A DNA stretch of 64,000 bases from Rapana venosa. Taxonomy: Eukaryota > Mollusca > Gastropoda > Neogastropoda > Muricidae. Both the position numbers and the translations under genes were made by a program. Under the pieces are notes generated by a model that was not told the DNA's origin, did no database searches, and worked only from the letters and a program-made list of their open reading frames with translations. The stretch is taken from assembly GCA_028751875.1 (NCBI GenBank), contig CM054151.1:38512370-38576369 (forward strand), given 5' to 3'. Positions 57,510 to 64,000 of this stretch are shown here, one piece after another. Every line of letters begins with the position of its first letter. Positions within the stretch are counted from its first letter, which is position 1.

Positions 57510-59800
57510 TATTTTTTTTCTTTCTTTGTTGAATGCCTCAGCTGCATGCTGATCGTAGAGTACTACCTATTTTCTTTTTTCTTTTTTTTTGCGACTGCTT
57601 CACATGTCTCTCTTCATTGGCCAAAAAAATCTCAAGTAAAAACACACACACACACAAGAAAAAATACCAACCAAACTAGAGGCTGAATCAGGGCCAAACT
57701 CTTCTTAATCATACTTCATTAGATCATCAAAAAACAGCCTTAAAAATCCTAAACACAATAAAAAAACAATAAGAAAAACTCCAAACAAAAATAAAGTTAG
57801 AATCAATCTTCAGTCTTCACAGACAATATTACTTGCCAAAACAGCAATACCAAAAAATATTTCTTCATCCGATCAGTTTATCCAAATTTCAAGGAAAATT
57901 TTGAGTAAAACAACCCACAGTAATACATGTACAAAATACGCATTCATATATCTGATACATACATATAGATCAATATCATATATATACATACATATATATA
58001 TTTTTTTTTTTGATAGTGCTTCACAGGTCTCTTTTCAATGGCCAAAAAGAACAAAAGCAAAGTAGAAAAAAATTAGCTGTATCGTAGCCATACCCCTTAC
58101 CACAATTAGTTTTGTTTTAAACTAGCAAGGGGGAAAAAATCCCACAAATATCAATATCATAAAAAAAAGGAATAATCTTCATTCTTGACTATACCACTGG
58201 CCATCACAGCAAGATCAAATTGTATCTTCAGCAGATCAGTTTATCCAAACTTTCTAGAAAAAACAAAAAAACCAGACACTACATATATTTTTTTTGTTAG
58301 GCCTCAGTTGCATGCAGATAGTGAAGCACGTTTTGTTGCTTTCTGGTGGGTTTTTAGAGATCATATGTAAAAATAATAATAATAATAATACTAACAAGAG
58401 AAAAAAAAAACCAAAAAAAAACTAGAGGCTGTATCAGGACCAAACTCCTGATCATACTTTATTATTGAAAAACACCAGCCTTAAAAATCCAAAACACAAT
58501 AACCAACAATAAGAAAAACTCCAAACAAAAATAAAGGAAGAATTAATCTTCAGTCTTGACAACATTACTTTCCGTAACAGCAATACCAAAAAAATGTTTC
58601 TTCAGATCAGTTTATCCAAACTTTCAAGGAAAGTTTTGAGCAATAAAACCCCACATACTATACAAAATTATGCATACATATATATGATACATATATACAA
58701 ATTGGTCTATATATTATATATGTGTGTGTGTGCGTGTTGTGTGTGTGTGTGTGTGTGTGTGCATTGTTTTTGTTCTTTTTTTGTTTGTTTTAGGCCTCAG
58801 TTGCATGCAGATCATGGAGCACCATCTTTTTTCTGTATTTTTTTTTCTTTTTGTTATTTTGGTGAGTGCTTCACACGTCTCTCTTCATTGGCCAAAAAAA
58901 TCATAAGCAAAATAAAACAAAAAAACAACCACACACACACACACACGAGAAAAAATGCAAACTAGAGGCTGTATCAGGGCCAAACTCCTCCTAATCATGC
59001 TTCACTAGATTATTAAAAAAAACCATCAGCCTTAAAAATCCAAAACAATAACCAACAATAAGAAAAACTCCAAACAAACACAAAGGAAGAATTAATCTTC
59101 AGTTTTGACAGACAATATTACTTGCCATAACAGCAATACAAAAAAAATGTTTCTTCATCACATCAATTTATCCAAACTTTCAAGGAAAATTTGTAGTAAA
59201 AAACCCCACATACTATACATGTACAAAATACGCATTCATATATCTGATACATACATACATATAGATCTATATACTATATATATTTTATTTTACTTTAATA
59301 TTTGTTAGGCCTCAGTTGCATGCAAATCATGGAGCACCATCTTGTCTCTTTTTTTTGTTTTTTGTGAGTGCATCACATGTCTCTCTTCATTGGCCAGAAA
59401 AAAAAGCAAAAAAGGAAACAAAACAACAAAGTACAGGTTGATATCAGGGCCAGACACCTTAACATGTTTTATTAGATCTCTTAATAAAGATCACAAGCGT
59501 TAAAAAGCCAAAGCGCACACATACACGCACACAACAACAAAACCTCCAAACAAAAACAAAGGGATAAATGATTTTCAGTCTTGGTAATATTACTGACCAT
59601 CACAGCAAGGCAAAAATGCTTCTTCAGCAGATCAGTCTATCCACAGTTTCAAAGTTTCTTTGGGAAGAAAAAAAAACACACACAATACATGGCCTACATA
59701 CATTTACACATATATGTATTCTAGGCCTCGGTTACATGTAGATCAAGGAGCACCATCTTTTTCTGTTGTATTTGACAAGTCATTTTAAATGGAAGTTAAG
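57510..59800. repeat. Large tandem repeat, unit about 450-520 bp
   Basis: About five imperfect copies. Markers recur in the same order: GCCTCAGTTGCATGCAGAT, GCACCATCTTTT, TGCTTCACATGTCTCTCTTC, ACTAGAGGCTG, CAGCCTTAAAAATCC, AGAAAAACTCCAAACAAA, ATCTTCAGTCTTGAC, CAGTTTATCCAAACTTTCAA, CATTCATATATCTGATACAT. Starts of copies near 57530, 58295, 58790, 59308 and 59722, with one lacking its first half near 58010. Confidence 0.9.
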
Positions 59801-60185
59801 GATGAACTCAAGTCTTAAAGCTGCAGATGAAAACAGAACTAGTATTGACCAAACGATGAACAAACCACAGAATTTTGATATTTTGAGCAAACAACCTGAA
59901 TCAAGCGTACTCGGGTAAAGAAGAATGTAATATTTTTAACATAATAATTTGAATCAGAGTTGACATGTAATGAAGACCAGGACAAAATGGAGGGCAAGAG
60001 ACATCAGAGATCACCAACTTCCTACATAGAGAACACAGCCAAGTGGAGGGAGTTGCCAAAGTATGAAATCTACAGAACTGAGGACAGAGGGTATGGAGAC
60101 AGCTGACAGGGCATGAATCAACAGCTACCATCAAAATGATGTCACTGACAGGTGAACCTTTTACACAATGTACAAGAATAATCCC
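59800..60185 (+). mobile_element. Degenerate retrotransposon 3' end, copy 1
   Basis: Aligns by eye with 62340-62795: AAGCTGC(A/G)(G/C)ATGAA(A/G)ACAGAA, GAGAACA(C/T)AGCCAAGT, AA(A/G)TCTACAGAA, CAGCTGACAG, ATCAAAATGATGTCACTGACAGG, shown as separate blocks. Translation of the better copy resembles an RT C-terminus. Confidence 0.65.
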
Positions 60186-60359
60186 GTTTCATGAAATAAA
60201 GTTTTATGTAGTACAGAGAAAATCTTACTAGTAGTCCTAACACTGCTCAGTGCTGACTATCAAACCTCTAGACCGAATATTGTGCCAAGAGATCAGAAGA
60301 AAAAAACAGGGCTAGTATGTGTCATGAAGTTTTTGCTTAACCAGAAATGGTGGAATTCA

Positions 60360-60575
60360 TGTCACACTGCAAGACGGAGGACAATATATGGGACCAAAAG
60401 GTGCACAAAATGGCAGCCAAGATACAATTACAGAAACCCTATCAGACTGGTAACCAGATAGCTTGACGATATCAAGAAACATAGGCATGGCAAGGCACAG
60501 AGAGGCTCAAGACAGGAACTAACTAATGAAGGATGGCTATGGAGGACTACATCCTGCAGTGAATGATTAATGCCG
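60360..60575 (+). mobile_element. Possible retrotransposon C-terminal fragment
   Basis: Broken frames give TGNQIA, GKAQRGSRQELTNEGWLWRT, similar to RTE-type C-terminal ends (R-W-x-DDI...W). Weak. Confidence 0.35.
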
Positions 60576-60624
60576 AGGTGCTTAGGTACTAGTAGTCCTA
60601 TTACTGGCTCTTTTCCTTCTTTTT

Positions 60625-61035
60625 TCCATTCTTTTATTTTGTGGACAATGAATAAGCACTCATCTGCTTTTTTTTTAAACTTTCAGTCCCCATGTGCATG
60701 CAGTTTTGTTTTTGTCATCTGTTCCCACAGGCACACAAAGGCTTTCTCTTTCAAAAGGCAGAAAAAGAGAACCTTTCATTGCTACTGAGCACATCATGAG
60801 CTTTTAACTTCTTGTTGTTGTTGCTCTAGTGTGTATATGCATGAATGGGTTTTGACATGTGCGCAATCTGCCTATGCTCGCACACAGGATCTCAGTTTAT
60901 AGTCTCATCTGAAGGACTTTCAGGGTACTGGAGTCAGCACTGATCTAAACTCTTAGGTCAATCCCCTTGAACGGGTCTCTTGGTGGTGGCTTGAACCCAG
61001 GCCATCATATCACGAGCTCAATGCTCTCCCCACCT
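60625..61035 (-). repeat. SINE, type-A tail, with insertion
   Basis: Tail, body and part of head on the minus strand. The body is interrupted around 60770-60850 by unrelated sequence. Confidence 0.7.
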
Positions 61036-61245
61036 TGGGAGGTGGTGTTGCCAAATCCTCAAAGCCATACTACAGGGAGACCAATCCATTCAAATTCATT
61101 AATCAGAAATTTGGAAACAGCGTCTCAAATCGGGAATTTGGAAACAATGTCGCAAAATCTACAATGCCATACTACAGGTAGACCTGTCTATTCAAATCAT
61201 TAAACTGAAATTTGGAAATGTTGCAAAATCTACATTACGGAGCTA
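61035..61245 (+). repeat. Duplication of about 95 bp
   Basis: Two copies of AATCCTCAAAGCCATACTAC...GGAAACA-type segments (GCCATACTACAGG, GACC, ATTCAAAT, AATTTGGAAA). Confidence 0.7.
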
Positions 61246-62030
61246 AAGCAATGGGTTGGCTCCCCTTGTGTACACACTTTTTCCAGTACCACTACAACCA
61301 TACGGGATTACCTTTAGACTGGCTTACTTTTCTCCGTGTTATTTCTCCTTTATAAATCTTTCCATGATCACAGTAATCTCCAGAATAATATACTTCCAAT
61401 GGCCAGTAAGCCAGATACACTCTTTCCCTGTACTGTTGTTCCCTTGAATAGCTGTTTCCCCATACCACAGAACTCAGAGTTAGGTTGGTGTTAAGGTTAG
61501 GTAGTAACATGTTAGGGTTTGCGTATGGGGCAATAACTAGGGTTAGAGTTAAGTGTTAACAGAGCATGGGAACAACACTGCTGGGAAAAAGTAGTATCAG
61601 AAAAACAATGGTCTTACTGCACAGCTATTTAAGCAAATCAGATGATAAACAAAGCTAAATTAATTTTTCTTTGTAAAGTGTTACATTACACCAGTAATGA
61701 CTATCACAAGATTTGTCAACACCACCAATGCCAGACCTATTCATGTTAACTCCTTTCAGCCAAACATTTCCTTTTGAAAAGGTTTGTTACACAACCGTTT
61801 TCTATGAGCTTTCCTGAAATTTAAAATATTTCTATGACTAGTTCCGACTTGTTTAGACATTGTGAGCCAGTAAGGGCGCTGTTTGCCTATATCTCTTTCA
61901 ACAGCTTTTTCTCTGTGTGTGTGTGTTATGTTTTTGACCTGGCCATCACCGCATATCAGTAACATAAGAAAAATCATGGCTACTGTGTACACATACTACA
62001 GTCTAACTCAGCACAAAAGAATGTAATTTA
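61246..62030. other. Intergenic, no gene seen
   Basis: Unique sequence; short TTAGGGTT-like words near 61485-61555 (TAGGTTAGG, TTAGGGTT) are dispersed, not an array. Confidence 0.45.
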
Positions 62031-63740
62031 CTTTGATACCAATTGAAAATGAATGAAAGAGATTTACACTTTGGTGCTAACTCCATGTGAAGGAAGCAGC
62101 TTTATACTTTGATACAAACTCGATATGAAGATTAAGGTCATGCACTTCAGTGGATCCACTGGTGAAACTTGGAGATGATGGAGAACCCCTCAAAGTTTAT
62201 GAATTATGTATGTACCTCAGGTAATGCAAATCAGCCAATGCCTAATAACCAAGAACAAAGCAAGAATTGATTCAACCAAACAGAGAATGGTCCATCTAAA
62301 TTTGAAAAGACATATCTAGGAAATGAGAAACTTAAAATAATGAGAAAACTATTTCCATTGTTTCAGAATGAAGTGATGGACATACTAAAAGCTGCGCATG
62401 AAGACAGAATCAAAAGTGCAGATATGTGGTTCTACAGAAGACTCAATAATAAGCTGGACTAAAAGATGAACCAACCAAAGAATTTTGGATGGTCTGAACA
62501 AACCTGAACTTTTTGGGGCCTGGTTAGGAAAAGGACAAGAAAATATTTTGGACATACTTTGAGACATCAGAGTTATGTATTGAAGACTGTGGCCCAGAGC
62601 AAAAGGGAAGGAAAGAAACATCAGGGAAGACTACTGACTTCCAATGTAGAGAACATAGCCAAGTTGATGGAGCTACCGAAATATAAAATCTACAGAAGGA
62701 TTTAAAACAGAGTGGGATGGAAACAGCTGACAGAGCATGTATCTGCGGATACTATCAAAATGATGTCACTGACAGGGGAATTCAATATGAAGGAAAAATG
62801 TTGTACTTTGATATTAACTAAATGTGAAGATAAGAGCTTTATAGTTTGATACCAAGTAACTCAATGATAGATCATAGGCTAATTTTATACCAACTAACCC
62901 AATATGAAGGAAAGAACTCTAATCTTTGACATCAACCAAATATGAAGGAAAAACTTGTGCTTTAATATTAACTAAACATGAAGAAAAGAACTCTATGCTT
63001 TAATACCAACTAAATATGAAGGAAAGAACTCTATGCTTTGACATCAACAAGATATAAAGGAAAGAACTCTGTACTTTGACTTCAACGAAATATGAAGGAA
63101 AACCAATTCTATATTTTGACAACTAAATATGAAGGAAAGAACTCTATGGTTTGATTGCAACTAAATATGAAAAAGAATTCTATGCTCTGACATCAACTAA
63201 ATATGAAGGGAAGAGCCCTATTTAGTTTGATACCTAGTAACTCAATGATAGAACTTTATACATTAGTTTGACAGCGACTAACCCAATATGAAGGAAAGAA
63301 CTCTATACTTTGATACCGAGAAACTATAACAGAGAACTTTATAGTTTGAACTCTATACCGTGTTACTAATTAATAACTCAAAATAGATGTTAGAACTTTT
63401 GTATGACACAAACTGAAAGGAAAGGACTTTGATACCAAGTAACTTGATATAAAGGAAGAACTTTTATATGATACAAACTGCATATGAAGGCAAGAGCTTT
63501 CATACCAATTAAAAGGAAAGCTTTATAAATTGTTCACTCAATATGATGGATAGAAACTAAGCTTAGCATAAACTTACTTACTGTAAAGGAAATATTTTAT
63601 CCTTTGAAGCCAATTTATTCAAAATTTAAAAAAATGAATACATGACACCAACAAACTCAACATGAAGAAAAAGGCATTTTTTAAACAAATTTTATATTTT
63701 GTCTTTAACTGGATATGGCAGAAAGACTTTGCACTTTGAT
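62030..63740 (+). repeat. Degenerate satellite of about 35-45 bp
   Basis: Unit: AACTAAATATGAAGGAAAGA, ACTCTATACTTTGATACC. Units occur at 62030-62150 and 62785-63740, some twenty in all, strongly diverged. Confidence 0.85.
62340..62795 (+). mobile_element. Degenerate retrotransposon 3' end, copy 2
   Basis: Interrupts the satellite. Readable pieces: HQGRLLTSNVENIAKLMELP, KYKIYRR, WKQLTEHVSADTIKMMSLTG. No intact frame. Confidence 0.6.
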
Positions 63741-64000
63741 AACTAAATATCAGAAAAGGATGGGGGGGGGGGGAAAGAAGACAATACCTTGATACCAACT
63801 TAATGAGTTAGTAACCCGTTTCTAAAATTTAATTTACTTGCGGTAACTATTTGTGCAGTTTTCTTCTTGGTTTCTTTTTCTTTTTTTTGAAACAAAATAA
63901 GGAGGATGTAATTAAATGCTGAGAAAAAAACAAGCCAGGCTAAGTTATTTGAGAGCTGCACTGATTCCCCTAACTTATTTCACAAGAAACCAAAACCATT
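63741..64000. other. Non-coding window end
   Basis: AT-rich with a G run at 63761-63773; nothing recognised. Confidence 0.4.

Noticed and set aside
61485..61555. Interstitial telomere-like repeat
   Set aside because: TTAGGGTT words are scattered and irregular, with no tandem array.

Overview
This window is animal nuclear DNA from an intron-rich, repeat-dense genome. I infer a mollusc, most likely a gastropod. The reasons are small exons in large introns, very many (CA)n, (GA)n and (GATA)n arrays, numerous tRNA-derived SINEs with shared bodies, and RTE-like retrotransposon 3' ends. Nothing looks bacterial. Almost all of the longer open frames are simple repeats; only two protein-coding genes can be supported, both on the minus strand.

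Gene 1 (about 2638-6752, minus) is an ANKRD49-type ankyrin protein with four coding exons and a start codon just inside an exon that begins with 5'UTR. Its phases join to a 226-residue protein only if one extra G at 3492/3493 is skipped, so the sequence as given carries a +1 frameshift.

Gene 2 (21814-51808, minus) is the main find. Fourteen exons join in phase into a 646-residue single-pass receptor. It has a signal peptide, a cysteine-rich ectodomain of the mannose-6-phosphate-receptor-homology (MRH/ATG27-like) type, one membrane helix, and an intracellular protein kinase domain with every catalytic motif intact. I know of no named receptor kinase family with an MRH ectodomain; a glycan- or secretory-pathway-sensing kinase is a plausible but unproven reading.

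Layout: 1-2637 lies downstream of gene 1 and holds a perfect 80-bp inverted repeat. 2638-6752 is gene 1. 6753-21813 is intergenic, with SINEs, an RTE fragment and a 739-bp piggyBac-like MITE flanked by TTAA. 21814-51808 is gene 2, whose introns carry SINEs, a tRNA/5S chimeric SINE and several minisatellites. One of these is an array of about 20 copies of the gene's own exon-13 splice-donor boundary. 51809-64000 is upstream, with a 46-bp minisatellite, a tRNA-derived SINE, a set of 450-500-bp tandem repeats, degenerate retrotransposon 3' ends and a degenerate 35-40-bp satellite. The two genes show no evident functional link beyond sharing a strand.
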